Positions 8,529-18,007 of a stretch of 64,000 bases of DNA are shown here, one piece after another. Below the pieces are notes generated by a model. The model saw only the letters and a program-made list of their open reading frames with translations. It searched no databases and was not told the origin of the DNA. The DNA comes from Rhodobacter sp. Its GTDB lineage: Bacteria; Pseudomonadota; Alphaproteobacteria; Rhodobacterales; Rhodobacteraceae. The stretch's first letter is position 1; every line of letters begins with the position of its first letter. The DNA is taken from contig JADJAB010000017.1 of assembly GCA_016704435.1 (NCBI GenBank), positions 1-64,000 of the forward strand, in the 5' to 3' direction. The translations under genes and the position numbers were made by a program.

Positions 8529-9148
8529 TCACGCTTTACGACTATTGGCGGTCCTCTGCCTCCTACCGCGTCCGGATCGCCTTGAACCTGTTGCGGCTGC
8601 CCTACACGGCGGTGCCCGTGAACCTGTTGGAGCGCGCGCAAAAGGCCCCGGCGCATCTCGCGCGCAATCCGCAAGGCCTGGTCCCGACGCTGGAGATCGA
8701 CGGGTCGATCCTGACCCAGTCGCTGGCGATCATCGAATACCTGAACGATACGCATGGCGGGCTCTTGCCCGTTGACGCGCCGGGCCGGGCACGGGTGCGG
8801 GCGCTTTCCCATGCTGTGGCGATGGAGATCGCGCCAATCTGCAACCTGTCGGTGCGCAACCATGTGGCCAGCCTGACCGGTGGCGCCTTTTCGGCCGACG
8901 ACTGGCAGCGCCACTACATGACCGCCGGGCTGGACTCGCTGGAACGGATGCTGGATGCTCCGCAAACCGGAGTGTTCTGCCATGAAGACACTGTGAGCAT
9001 GGCCGACCTTTGTCTTGTGCCGCAGGTCTACAATGCCCGCCGTGCCGGTCTGGACGTGACGTCATGGCAGACAATCGCGCGGATCATGGCCAAGCTTGAG
9101 ACGATTCCCGCCGTTCAGGCGGCCCATCCCGACGAGGTGAAGCCATGA
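8525..9148 (+). CDS. maiA: Maleylacetoacetate isomerase
   Basis: A 207-residue zeta-class glutathione transferase converting maleylacetoacetate to fumarylacetoacetate with glutathione as cofactor, the step between hmgA and fahA. The zeta-class active-site motif SSASYRVRIALN is at residues 10-21 and NPQGLVPTLEIDG with QSLAIIEYL forms the glutathione site. It overlaps the MarR stop and, by ATGA, the thiolase start, giving a three-gene coupled unit (regulator, isomerase, thiolase). The thiolase could take the acetoacetate end product onwards after CoA activation. Confidence 0.92.
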   Translation: MITLYDYWRSSASYRVRIALNLLRLPYTAVPVNLLERAQKAPAHLARNPQGLVPTLEIDGSILTQSLAIIEYLNDTHGGLLPVDAPGRARVRALSHAVAMEIAPICNLSVRNHVASLTGGAFSADDWQRHYMTAGLDSLERMLDAPQTGVFCHEDTVSMADLCLVPQVYNARRAGLDVTSWQTIARIMAKLETIPAVQAAHPDEVKP

Positions 9149-10314
9149 CCGATGTCTACATCCTTTCCGCCACCCGCACCGCCATCGGCACTTTCGGCGG
9201 GGCGCTGGCCGCGATGCCGCCGATCGACATCGCCACCCAGGCCGCAAAGGCCGCGATCGAGCGCGCCGGAGTTGAACCCGCACAGATCGGCACCGTGGTA
9301 TTCGGTCATGTCATCAATACCGAGCCGCGCGACATGTACCTTTCGCGCGTCGCTGCCATACAGGCGGGCGTGCCCGACAGCACGCCGGCGATGAACGTCA
9401 ACCGGTTGTGCGGGTCGGGGGCGCAGGCGATTGTCTCGGCCACGCAAGCCCTTATGCTGGGCGATGCCGACATCGCGCTGGCGGGCGGGGCGGAGTGCAT
9501 GAGCCGCTCGCCCTATGCCCTTCCCGCCGCGCGCTGGGGCCAGAAGATGGGGGACACGAAGGCGCTGGACATGATGACCGGCGCGCTGACCTGCCCCTTC
9601 GGCACCGGACACATGGGGGTGACGGCCGAGAACGTGGCGGCCGCGCATGGCATCAGCCGCGCCGATCAGGATGCCTTCGCACTGGAAAGCCAGGCGCGGG
9701 CGGCGCGGGCGAATGCCGAAGGGCGGTTTGCAAGCCAGATCACCCCGGTCGAGATTGCCAGTCGCAAGGGGCCCGTGACTTTCGCGGTCGACGAACACCC
9801 CAAGGCGACCTCGGCCGAGGGCCTGGCCGGGTTGCGGCCGGCGTTCCAGAAGGATGGCACGGTGACGGCGGGCAATGCCTCGGGCCTGAACGATGGCGCG
9901 GGCGCGCTGGTGCTGGCGCGGGAAGGTGCTGCCAAGGGGCTGAAACCGCGGGCGCGGATCATGGGCTGGGCAGTGGCGGGGGTGGACCCGAAGGTGATGG
10001 GGCTGGGTCCGATCCCGGCGGTAAGGGCGCTTTGCGCCAGACTGGGCGTCACGCCGCAATCCTTCGACGTGGTCGAATCGAACGAGGCCTTTGCGGCGCA
10101 GGCGCTGGCAGTTTCCCGTGCGCTGGACCTTGACCCGGCACGGGTGAACCCGAACGGCGGGGCGATCGCGTTGGGCCATCCGGTGGGGGCGACGGGCGCC
10201 ATTCTCACCGTGAAGGCGCTGCATGAACTGGAACGGACCGGCGGCAAGACTGCACTGATCACCATGTGCATCGGCGGCGGCCAGGGCATCGCACTGGCGA
10301 TCGAGCGGGCCTAG
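9145..10314 (+). CDS. bktB: Acetyl-CoA acetyltransferase / beta-ketothiolase
   Basis: A 389-residue thiolase. The acyl-binding Cys is Cys89 in NRLCGSGAQAI; the C-terminal pair is His345 in GHPVGATGA and Cys375 in MCIGGGQG, so all catalytic residues are present. It catalyses reversible cleavage or condensation of 3-ketoacyl-CoA. It is translationally coupled to maiA, which suggests a role in using acetoacetyl-CoA from tyrosine breakdown, although sequence alone does not separate AtoB, BktB and PcaF-type substrate ranges; the symbol is therefore tentative. It ends 13 bases from the convergent pbpC stop. Confidence 0.85.
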   Translation: MTDVYILSATRTAIGTFGGALAAMPPIDIATQAAKAAIERAGVEPAQIGTVVFGHVINTEPRDMYLSRVAAIQAGVPDSTPAMNVNRLCGSGAQAIVSATQALMLGDADIALAGGAECMSRSPYALPAARWGQKMGDTKALDMMTGALTCPFGTGHMGVTAENVAAAHGISRADQDAFALESQARAARANAEGRFASQITPVEIASRKGPVTFAVDEHPKATSAEGLAGLRPAFQKDGTVTAGNASGLNDGAGALVLAREGAAKGLKPRARIMGWAVAGVDPKVMGLGPIPAVRALCARLGVTPQSFDVVESNEAFAAQALAVSRALDLDPARVNPNGGAIALGHPVGATGAILTVKALHELERTGGKTALITMCIGGGQGIALAIERA

Positions 10315-10327
10315 CCCACCGTCAAGC

Positions 10328-12367
10328 CTACCAGACCCGCACCGCCGACCGGGCGGACCGGCCTGTCGCGTCAATCACCGACAGGGTGACGAAGCCGGCC
10401 TCGGGCAGCGCCAGAATGCTTTCGCGGTCGCGCGTCGCCACCTGCATCGGCTGGCCATCCACCAGCCAGGTAAAGGGCGCGGTGCCGCCGCGCACCCGCA
10501 CCATCAGGCCCGCCGGCAAGAGCTCTACCTCCGCGCCATCCGGCGGGAAGGCCACGGCGGGCGCATCGGCATCGGCCTCGAACGCTGCCGTGCGCGAGCG
10601 GAACCGCTGCAGCGGCTGCGGCAGCTGGGCGTTCGACACCAGCAGCGTGGCGGGCGGCGCGGGCGGCTGCGGGTCCAGCTTCGGCTTCAGCCGGTTGAAG
10701 GCCTGAAACAGCACCGGTGCAGCCAGATCGGCCCCGAACATCCCCGGCACCGGCGTGCCATCGGCCCGGCCCATCCAGACCCCGATCACATGCCGCCCGT
10801 CGAACCCGATCGCCCAGGTGTCGCGGTGGCCATAGGAGGTGCCGGTCTTGTAGGCCAGCCGGTTCGACGGCGCACCGGGCGGCGGCGCCAACCCGGCCAG
10901 GATATCACCCACCTGCCAGGCGGCGACGGCGCCGATCAGGCGCTGCCCCTCCGGCCGGTCGCCCGCCATCCGCCAGCTCAGCGGCAGCGCAACGCCGCCG
11001 CGCGCAATGGCGGCATAAAGCTGCACCATGTCCTGCAGTGTGACCCCGACCCCGCCCAAGGCCAGAGCAAGACCCGGCTGGCCGCCCGGCAATTCATACT
11101 TCATCCCCGCCTTGCCCATGGCCGACAGCAGTTTGGCCGGGCCCAGCGCCTCGGTCAGCATCACCACCGGGATGTTCAGCGACATCTGCAACGCCTCGCG
11201 CACCCGGATCGTGCCGCGATAGAGCTTGTCGAAGTTCTGCGGCGCATAGGTGCCGAAGACGGTCGGGCGGTCGTCGATCATCGTCTCGGGGTGGGCCAGC
11301 CCTTCGTCGAAGGCCAGACCGTAGACCAGCGGCTTCAGCGTCGAGCCGGGGCTGCGCAGTGCCGTCGTCATGTCGACAAACCCCTGCCGCTTGTCATCGA
11401 CAAACCCGGCCGAGCCGACCGAGGCCAGGATTTCGCCCGACCGGTGATCGGCCACCACGATGGCCACCTGCAACGCCTCGCCGCGGCCGCGCACGGCATC
11501 AATTGCCAGCCCTTCCAGCGCCTTTTGCAACGACAGATCCAGCGTCAGATGATGCTCTTGCGCCATCGGGTCTTCGGCGCGGGCACGGTCGGCCAGATGC
11601 GGCGCATGGGCGGGAAAGGGCTTGCGCAGGCCGGGCACCTTCTCGCGCAGCGCCGCGGTCGCCTCTTCGGCATCGATCAGGTCGAAGCTGACGGCGCGGT
11701 CCAGCACCCGGTTGCGCGCGGCTTCGGCGCGGTCGGCGGCGCGGTCGGGGCGGCGGGTTTCGGGGCTTTGCGGTATCGCCACCAAGAGCGCCGCCTCGGC
11801 CGGGGTCAGCCGCCCCGGCTCCTTGCCGAAATAGGACAGCGAAGCCGCCCGCACACCTTCGAGATTGCCGCCATAGGGCGCAAGCAAGAGGTAAAGCGTC
11901 AGGATTTCGTCCTTCGACAAGCGCCGCTCCAGCGCCAGCGCCACCCGCATCTGCCGCAGCTTGCCGCCCACCTCTCCGGTGGTGCCTTCCTCCAAGAGCC
12001 GCGCCACCTGCATCGACAGGGTCGAACCGCCCGAGACGATGCGCCCGTTCCATGCTGCCTGCGCCGCCGCCCGCAGCATCGACCGCCAGTCCACGCCGGG
12101 ATGGTCGCGAAAGCGCCGGTCTTCATAGGTCAAGAGCATGTCGATGTAACGCGGGTCCACGTCGGCCAGATCGACATGCAGCCGCCAGCGGCCGTCAGCC
12201 ACGGTATAGGCGCGCAGAAGGTGGCCATCGCGGTCCAGCACCTCGACCGAGGTTTCCAGCGCCAGGGGCGGCAGGACCGTGGTGTCGATCCAGGCATCTA
12301 CCCGGTCGCGGCCGAGCGCGGCGAGCCAGAGGCCCGCCGCCGCCGTGATGAGCCAGCGCGCCCGCAT
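10328..12367 (-). CDS. pbpC: Penicillin-binding protein 1C
   Basis: A 679-residue bifunctional-type peptidoglycan synthase. A short N-terminal membrane anchor is followed by a transglycosylase domain with the catalytic EDRRFRDHPG (Glu82) and GGSTLSMQ motifs, then a transpeptidase domain with the SxxK motif STLK (Ser342-Lys345) and KTGTS at about 510, and the C-terminal beta-domain (BiPBP_C) typical of PBP1C. It lies directly downstream of, and overlaps, the alpha-2-macroglobulin gene, the classical yfhM-pbpC pairing in which a periplasmic protease trap protects a breached wall that PBP1C repairs. The ATG at 12367 is inside the upstream reading frame. Confidence 0.9.
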   Translation of the reverse strand: MRARWLITAAAGLWLAALGRDRVDAWIDTTVLPPLALETSVEVLDRDGHLLRAYTVADGRWRLHVDLADVDPRYIDMLLTYEDRRFRDHPGVDWRSMLRAAAQAAWNGRIVSGGSTLSMQVARLLEEGTTGEVGGKLRQMRVALALERRLSKDEILTLYLLLAPYGGNLEGVRAASLSYFGKEPGRLTPAEAALLVAIPQSPETRRPDRAADRAEAARNRVLDRAVSFDLIDAEEATAALREKVPGLRKPFPAHAPHLADRARAEDPMAQEHHLTLDLSLQKALEGLAIDAVRGRGEALQVAIVVADHRSGEILASVGSAGFVDDKRQGFVDMTTALRSPGSTLKPLVYGLAFDEGLAHPETMIDDRPTVFGTYAPQNFDKLYRGTIRVREALQMSLNIPVVMLTEALGPAKLLSAMGKAGMKYELPGGQPGLALALGGVGVTLQDMVQLYAAIARGGVALPLSWRMAGDRPEGQRLIGAVAAWQVGDILAGLAPPPGAPSNRLAYKTGTSYGHRDTWAIGFDGRHVIGVWMGRADGTPVPGMFGADLAAPVLFQAFNRLKPKLDPQPPAPPATLLVSNAQLPQPLQRFRSRTAAFEADADAPAVAFPPDGAEVELLPAGLMVRVRGGTAPFTWLVDGQPMQVATRDRESILALPEAGFVTLSVIDATGRSARSAVRVW

Positions 12368-15300
12368 CGCCCCAGTTCGCGGCGATGGTCACCGTACCCA
12401 CATCGCTGCGGGCGCGGAAATCGGGGCGGTACATATCCTCGACCGAAGCCGCCGGATGGTGGAACGTGCCCGGAGACACCGCGCGCACCACATAGGCCAG
12501 TCGGAAGCTGTTCTTCGACGACCAGTCCACCGCCGTCAGGAAGCGGTCCTGACGGAACTCGGAATGCGTCACGTCCACCAGCGCGTCCAGCCATTCCAGG
12601 TTCGCCACCGATCCACCCGACATCAGGTTCGGGTTGTCGATCTCGAACCCCGCCGGCAGCGGATCGGCCACCATCAGCCGCCCGTCGGAATAGCCAAAGG
12701 GCGTGACCTCGACCACCGCCACCAGCCGGTCGCCCACCTTCAGCGCGTCAACCGTGGTTTCCTCGCCCTCCAGCGTGTAGTAGCTGCGGGCGATGGCATA
12801 GCCCTTGCCGCCTGCCGGTTCCGGCTCGGTCGGCACGCCGTAGGTGGAAATGGTGATCGTGGTGTCCTGGCCGTCATTGGTGACGACCACCGGGGCCTGC
12901 CCATCGGTCAGCACCTTGACCAGCGGGCCCGTCGCCGGGGCTCCATCGATCTTGATGCCGGAGGTATCGGGCCGGTCGATCAGCGCATTCGCCGCCAGAA
13001 GCGCCCAGGTCGCCTCTTGCGTCGACAGATGCCCGCCCTGGATGGCGATGCGGTCGGTCAGCGCTTCGCGGTCCAGGGCGTTCGACCCGGCCTCGACCGC
13101 CAGCGTCAGCAGCGCCGCCGCATCACGGTAGTTGGTGCCGTAGTCGGCCCGCCAGACCTGCTTGGACTCGGTCGTCAGAAGCGCGCTCATCCGCGCGCCG
13201 GCCTTGCGGAACATCGCATCGGCCCGCGTCTGGTCGCCGTAAGAGGCCAGCGCCGCGCCAAGCTGCGCCTGCGCCACGGCAGTGGCGAATTCGTCGCCCT
13301 TGACGTCGGCGTAATAGCGCAGGTCGCCGATCGCCGCCGCGCCTTCGCGGGCCAGCACCATCAGCGCATAGGCCAGCGCAGTGCCACCGCCATTGACCGA
13401 CGAGTCGAAGTCTGGCGCATAGTTAACCTGGTTGCGCAGGTTTGTCAGCGCGTTCTTCAGAGCCAGATCCGGCACTGCATAGCCCTGTGCCTTGGCCCGG
13501 CTGAGGAAGTCGGTCACGAAAGCATCCAGCCACATGTCGCCCGACCCCGCGCCCCAGAGGCCGAAGCCACCTTCGGAGCCCTGATTGGCCAGGATCTCGA
13601 CGATCGCCTCGTCGATCCGGGTCTGGATGTTCTCGGCCCCCTTCAGGTCCATCACGCGGGCCACTTCGTCGAAATAGAGCAGCGGCAGCGCGCGGCTGGT
13701 CATCTGTTCGGTGCAGCCATAGGGATAGCGGTCCAGCGAGGCCAGAAGGCCGGGCGCATTCAGCCGCGCGAGGGGGCCAATGGCCATGACCGACTTGCCC
13801 GAACCCGCAACCATCCCCGTGAACACCGCCTGATCGAAGGTAAAGCTCTGGCCCTTCTTCAGCTCCAGCCGGCTGATCTTGGCAATCTCCGGATCGTTCA
13901 CCTGAACCGGCAGGGTCAGGGTCTTTTTCAGCGCCTTGCCGTCCGGCGTGGTCAGGGTCACGTCGATGGACTGGATGCCCACGGCGCCAGCAGTCACAGG
14001 CACCTCGAACACCGCCTTGCCGTTGTCGGCAAGGTCAAAGCCCGAGGGCACTTCGCCCAGGGTCACGCCATTCGCGGTGACATCCAGCCCCATCCGGCCC
14101 GAAGGCCCGGTGGCATGGACGATCTCCAACAGCAGGCGGCTTTCGTCGCCAGGCGCCATGAAGCGCGGCAGGCTGGCGGTCACCACCACAGGATCGCGCA
14201 CCAGCACGTCTTGCGACGCCTGGCCGACGCCGGTCTTCGACCAGGCCACCGCCATCACCTTGACCGTGCCGTTGAACGACGGCAGATCAAAGCTGGCGCG
14301 GGCATAGCCATCGGCGCCCACCTCAACCGGGCCGGTGAAATAGGCCACCAGCTCCTCTGTCGGAGGCGGCGCCTGCAGGTTTGCCTGCGCGCCGGAATCG
14401 CCGCCCGAGCGGACCTGCCCTTCGGCACCGTTCAGCCCGTCGATCAGGCGGCCATAGACGTCGCGGATGCCCATGCCCAGCCGGCGCTGGCCGAAGTAAT
14501 GGCCCTGCGGATCGGGGGCCTGGAACCCGGTCAGGTTCAGAATGCCCACATCCACCGCGGCAATGGTGACAAAGGCCGTCTCGCCCGCAGGCACGCCTTC
14601 GACCTTCACCGCCACGTCCAACGGCCCGCGCGGGGCAGCCTCGGCGGCCATCTCGACCGTCGCCTTCAGCGCCCGTTCGCCGGGATCGATGGCGGCATGA
14701 GTCAAGCCCAATGCGCGGGCCGGGTTGCGGCCTGCCGCCACGTCCATCGGACGCAGCGCCGAGACGGTGACATAGACGCCCGCGCCCCAATCCGCCGTCA
14801 CTTGCAGCGGGATCAGGTTCTCGCCTTCTTTCACCTCGATGGCTTCCATATGGACCAGCCGGTTCGACAGCACCGTCACCAGCGCCGTCCCCGCCGCGCG
14901 CGGAACAACCCGCAGGGTCGCCGTTTCGCCCGGCTTGTAGGCCGGCTTGTCCAGCGACAGTTCCAGCGTGTCGGGCGTGGCGCCGGCGTCGGCGGGCGCA
15001 TACCAGCCCGCCCAGAAGGTGGTCGAAGTGGCGGCAAGCGCGCCATCCGTCCGTTCGACCACCAGTTCATATTCACCCCACGCGACCGGGCCGGAAATGG
15101 CAGCCGGCACATCGCCCAGGGTGGCCTCGCCTTCACTTACCGGCGAACGGGTCGTCACCCGCTCCCAGTTCCAGTTGCCGTAGCTTTGGTACCACTGGTA
15201 GTCGGTGTCGATCCGGTTCAGCCGCCATTTCACCTGCATCGGCGCAGGCGCCAGATCGGGGCCAACCCCGATCACCTCGAACCGCGCGTCCAGGCCTTCG

Positions 15301-17822
15301 CCGACCACGCCGTCGAACAGCGGCTTCACCCCGATCATCGCGGCGGCGGGCACCACTTCTGCGGTCATCCGCCGTTCCACCGGCCGGCCCGAGCCTTCGG
15401 CGACGCGCACCGTCACCAGTGCCTCGAGCGGGCGACCGGGGTCATCGACCTGGGGCAACACCAGATCGACCAGGCTGATGCCGGTCTCATCGGTGTCCGA
15501 GCCGTAAAGCGAGTCCATCACGCCAGAGAACGGGGCATCGTAGCGCCCGAAGACGTAGCCGGGGAAATCCTTCAACCCCGCCGATGCGCGCAGCAGCACC
15601 TCGCCCTCGACCGCCAGCCCGGCACCGGGCGCGCCGAACAGATACTTCGCCTGAACCGTCAGGGTTGACACCTCGCCGTTCAGCGCCAGCGGCGTGTCGT
15701 CCCTGGTCAGGGTAAAGTCGATGCGTTCGGGCAGGAAATCCTCGACCAGGAAGGTCTTGACCGCCAGCGGCGCGGCGTCCAGATCGGCCAGCACCTGCAG
15801 CGTCCAGACGCCGCGCTGGGCGCCGCCCGCGATGGGCAGCGCGAAGACATGTCCGCCCGCGCCCTTGTCCTCGACCAGCTGGCGGGAATATTCCACGCCG
15901 TCGGGCCGTTTCAGCACCGCTGTCAACGGCAGCCCCTCGACCGAGGCTGCGACCGCATCGCGCGCCAGCGCCGTGGCATAGACGGTTTCCCCGGCACGAT
16001 AGGCGCCGCGATCCGTGGTCAGGAACACATCGACCGGCGGCGCGGGCTCGCGCCCCTCGACGCCGCGGTCCGACAGGTCGAACTCGGGGTCGGTCAGCGA
16101 CAGGAAGGCGATGTCGGTATCGCCATCCTTCACGACGACCATGGCCGGAGAAGACCCGAAGGTGCCCCGCGTCAGGCCCGCGTCAAAGCGGGCATAGCCC
16201 TGATCGTCGGTCACCACGGTGCCGAGAACCGAGTTGGCACGGTTCAAGAGTTCCACCGTCACACCCGGTTTCGCCCCCGCCGTTCCCAGGGAACGGACAA
16301 AGACATGCAGGCCGTCTACCCCGCTCATCGTGGTCAGGCCAAGGTCCGAGACCACGAACCATTGCCAGGCCGCCGGCACGACATAGGGGTCCACCCCCGG
16401 CACCGCCGCCTTCAGAGCATAGATGCCCGCCGGACGGTCCTTCAACGCTTCGGCCAGCGGCAGGCGGGTGGTGACGTCCTTGTTCACCTCCTGGCCCACC
16501 GTCGCCGCGCCTTTCCAGATTTCCTCGCCCACCTCGTCGGTGAAATAGGACTCGGCATATTCCTGCATCGGCCAGCCGAAATAGCTGTTCTGGATCGCCC
16601 GCAGAAGGTTGCGGTCGGTAACCTGGAACAGCGTCAGCTCCAGCTTGTCGGTGTTCACCGTCTCGACCGGCAGCGCCGCATCCGCGGTTTTCGGCAGCAC
16701 ATAGCCGCGGCCGGGGAAGGAGACGCCGGGATTGCGGTCGCGGACATACAGCGTCAGCTCGATGTCCTTGGCCAGGCTTTGGCCATCCTTGGCCGGCAGC
16801 CCCTCGCGGAAGGTCACAGTATAGCGCCCGCCATGCGCCACGCCCACCACGCAAAGCTGGCGGTAGCCGCTGATCTCGACCGTCAGGCCGGGTTCCGGCA
16901 TCTTGACATAAGTCGCGTAATCGACGCCCGAGGGCGCCAGATCCTCGGAGAACCCGGCACAGATGCGCGGGCGGGCCAGATCGGCCTCGACGTTGTTGTC
17001 GGTGACGCGGAAGCCGTATTTGCCGATCGCATCATCCAGAAGCCGCGCGGTGTCTTCGCGGTTCTGCTGCGCCTGCGCCAGCCGCAAGGCCTGCACGGTA
17101 TCGCGGCCGCGACCGATCCGCTCCAGCACCTCGCCCATGGTGACCAGGATGTTGTGGCGCTGCGCAGCCGAGCCGGAGCGCAGATAGGCGTTCATCGTCG
17201 CCTTGAAGGCGCTGTTTTCGTACCAGCCGCGATCGGTCGAGGTGGCCTTTGCATTGGCCAGCGCGCGGCGGGCGTATTCCAGCCAGAGGTCAGCCGAATC
17301 CTGCCGGTTCAGCGCAGCACCAGTGAAGGCGGTGGCCATCACCCAGTTGCCTTGTGCCTCGTTCTCGGCGGCGGCCTGCAGGTGTTCCTCGACCGTCCAG
17401 GGGCCGGTCGAATGCGCCCGGCCCAGCGATTGCGCCATCTCGAAGGCAGCTGAAATGTCCCAGTCCTGCAGGAAGGTCAGCTCTGCCCGCCGGTCCCCGG
17501 CCGCCGCGATCAGGCCCGGATCGCCCGCGACCACGATGGCCGATTGCGCGCCGGCAAAGAATTGCGGATCACTGGGGTCGGTCTTCAGAAAGCAGCTTCC
17601 ATTGCGGCTGTTGAAGGTGAAGGCGTCACAGCGCGAATTGGTCAGGCAGGCGCGCTCGCAGGCATCCGCCGTGGTGTCGAAAATCGACGCGATGTCGCCC
17701 CCCGGCAGGTCGGCATCCTGCGTCACGATCACGCGGCGCTCGGGAATCAGGTCCTGCGCCCATCCGGCTGCCGGAAGCGCCAGAAAAAGTGCCGCGATCG
17801 CGGCCTTGGCAAAGCTGCGCAT
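12195..17822 (-). CDS. Bacterial alpha-2-macroglobulin family protein
   Basis: A 1,875-residue periplasmic protease-inhibitor-like protein. A Sec signal (MRSFAKAAIAALFLALPAAGWAQ) has AxA-type cleavage and no lipobox, so it is predicted soluble, unlike lipoprotein YfhM of E. coli. A PAN/apple-like segment (DACERACLTNSRCDAF) follows at about residues 50-85, then MG domains, the bait region and the thioester motif YGCTEQ at about residue 1368, with its Cys and Gln intact, then the complement-like helical domain. The ribosome site AGGAGGG fixes the start. The last 57 or so residues overlap the pbpC start region and look non-native (after TVTIAANWG), so the true 3' end may be altered by an indel. 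Confidence 0.88.
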   Translation of the reverse strand: MRSFAKAAIAALFLALPAAGWAQDLIPERRVIVTQDADLPGGDIASIFDTTADACERACLTNSRCDAFTFNSRNGSCFLKTDPSDPQFFAGAQSAIVVAGDPGLIAAAGDRRAELTFLQDWDISAAFEMAQSLGRAHSTGPWTVEEHLQAAAENEAQGNWVMATAFTGAALNRQDSADLWLEYARRALANAKATSTDRGWYENSAFKATMNAYLRSGSAAQRHNILVTMGEVLERIGRGRDTVQALRLAQAQQNREDTARLLDDAIGKYGFRVTDNNVEADLARPRICAGFSEDLAPSGVDYATYVKMPEPGLTVEISGYRQLCVVGVAHGGRYTVTFREGLPAKDGQSLAKDIELTLYVRDRNPGVSFPGRGYVLPKTADAALPVETVNTDKLELTLFQVTDRNLLRAIQNSYFGWPMQEYAESYFTDEVGEEIWKGAATVGQEVNKDVTTRLPLAEALKDRPAGIYALKAAVPGVDPYVVPAAWQWFVVSDLGLTTMSGVDGLHVFVRSLGTAGAKPGVTVELLNRANSVLGTVVTDDQGYARFDAGLTRGTFGSSPAMVVVKDGDTDIAFLSLTDPEFDLSDRGVEGREPAPPVDVFLTTDRGAYRAGETVYATALARDAVAASVEGLPLTAVLKRPDGVEYSRQLVEDKGAGGHVFALPIAGGAQRGVWTLQVLADLDAAPLAVKTFLVEDFLPERIDFTLTRDDTPLALNGEVSTLTVQAKYLFGAPGAGLAVEGEVLLRASAGLKDFPGYVFGRYDAPFSGVMDSLYGSDTDETGISLVDLVLPQVDDPGRPLEALVTVRVAEGSGRPVERRMTAEVVPAAAMIGVKPLFDGVVGEGLDARFEVIGVGPDLAPAPMQVKWRLNRIDTDYQWYQSYGNWNWERVTTRSPVSEGEATLGDVPAAISGPVAWGEYELVVERTDGALAATSTTFWAGWYAPADAGATPDTLELSLDKPAYKPGETATLRVVPRAAGTALVTVLSNRLVHMEAIEVKEGENLIPLQVTADWGAGVYVTVSALRPMDVAAGRNPARALGLTHAAIDPGERALKATVEMAAEAAPRGPLDVAVKVEGVPAGETAFVTIAAVDVGILNLTGFQAPDPQGHYFGQRRLGMGIRDVYGRLIDGLNGAEGQVRSGGDSGAQANLQAPPPTEELVAYFTGPVEVGADGYARASFDLPSFNGTVKVMAVAWSKTGVGQASQDVLVRDPVVVTASLPRFMAPGDESRLLLEIVHATGPSGRMGLDVTANGVTLGEVPSGFDLADNGKAVFEVPVTAGAVGIQSIDVTLTTPDGKALKKTLTLPVQVNDPEIAKISRLELKKGQSFTFDQAVFTGMVAGSGKSVMAIGPLARLNAPGLLASLDRYPYGCTEQMTSRALPLLYFDEVARVMDLKGAENIQTRIDEAIVEILANQGSEGGFGLWGAGSGDMWLDAFVTDFLSRAKAQGYAVPDLALKNALTNLRNQVNYAPDFDSSVNGGGTALAYALMVLAREGAAAIGDLRYYADVKGDEFATAVAQAQLGAALASYGDQTRADAMFRKAGARMSALLTTESKQVWRADYGTNYRDAAALLTLAVEAGSNALDREALTDRIAIQGGHLSTQEATWALLAANALIDRPDTSGIKIDGAPATGPLVKVLTDGQAPVVVTNDGQDTTITISTYGVPTEPEPAGGKGYAIARSYYTLEGEETTVDALKVGDRLVAVVEVTPFGYSDGRLMVADPLPAGFEIDNPNLMSGGSVANLEWLDALVDVTHSEFRQDRFLTAVDWSSKNSFRLAYVVRAVSPGTFHHPAASVEDMYRPDFRARSDVGTVTIAANWGDAGALAHHGGGGPLARRARPRPGRCLDRHHGPAAPGAGNLGRGAGPRWPPSARLYRG

Positions 17823-18007
17823 GGAAATTCCCTCCTGTCAGATGGTGCAAACCTTTGCATGGCCCCCCGTTTCCGGCAAGCCGTCTCGCACCCGTTCAAC
17901 GTTAAGTGTTGGTTCATCTTGCTGGGGCAGTCTAGTCGCGAAATCCGGATGTTGCGGCGTGCCGCGGCAACCGGGCGGGGCAGGCAGAACGTCGGCACAG
18001 GGGCGGG

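Noticed and set aside
12279..15668. Very long open frame (over 1,100 codons) antisense to the alpha-2-macroglobulin gene
   Set aside because: It lies opposite a gene with a signal peptide, thioester motif and strong ribosome site; the antisense protein is Arg/His-rich without any family features, as expected from GC-rich codon bias.
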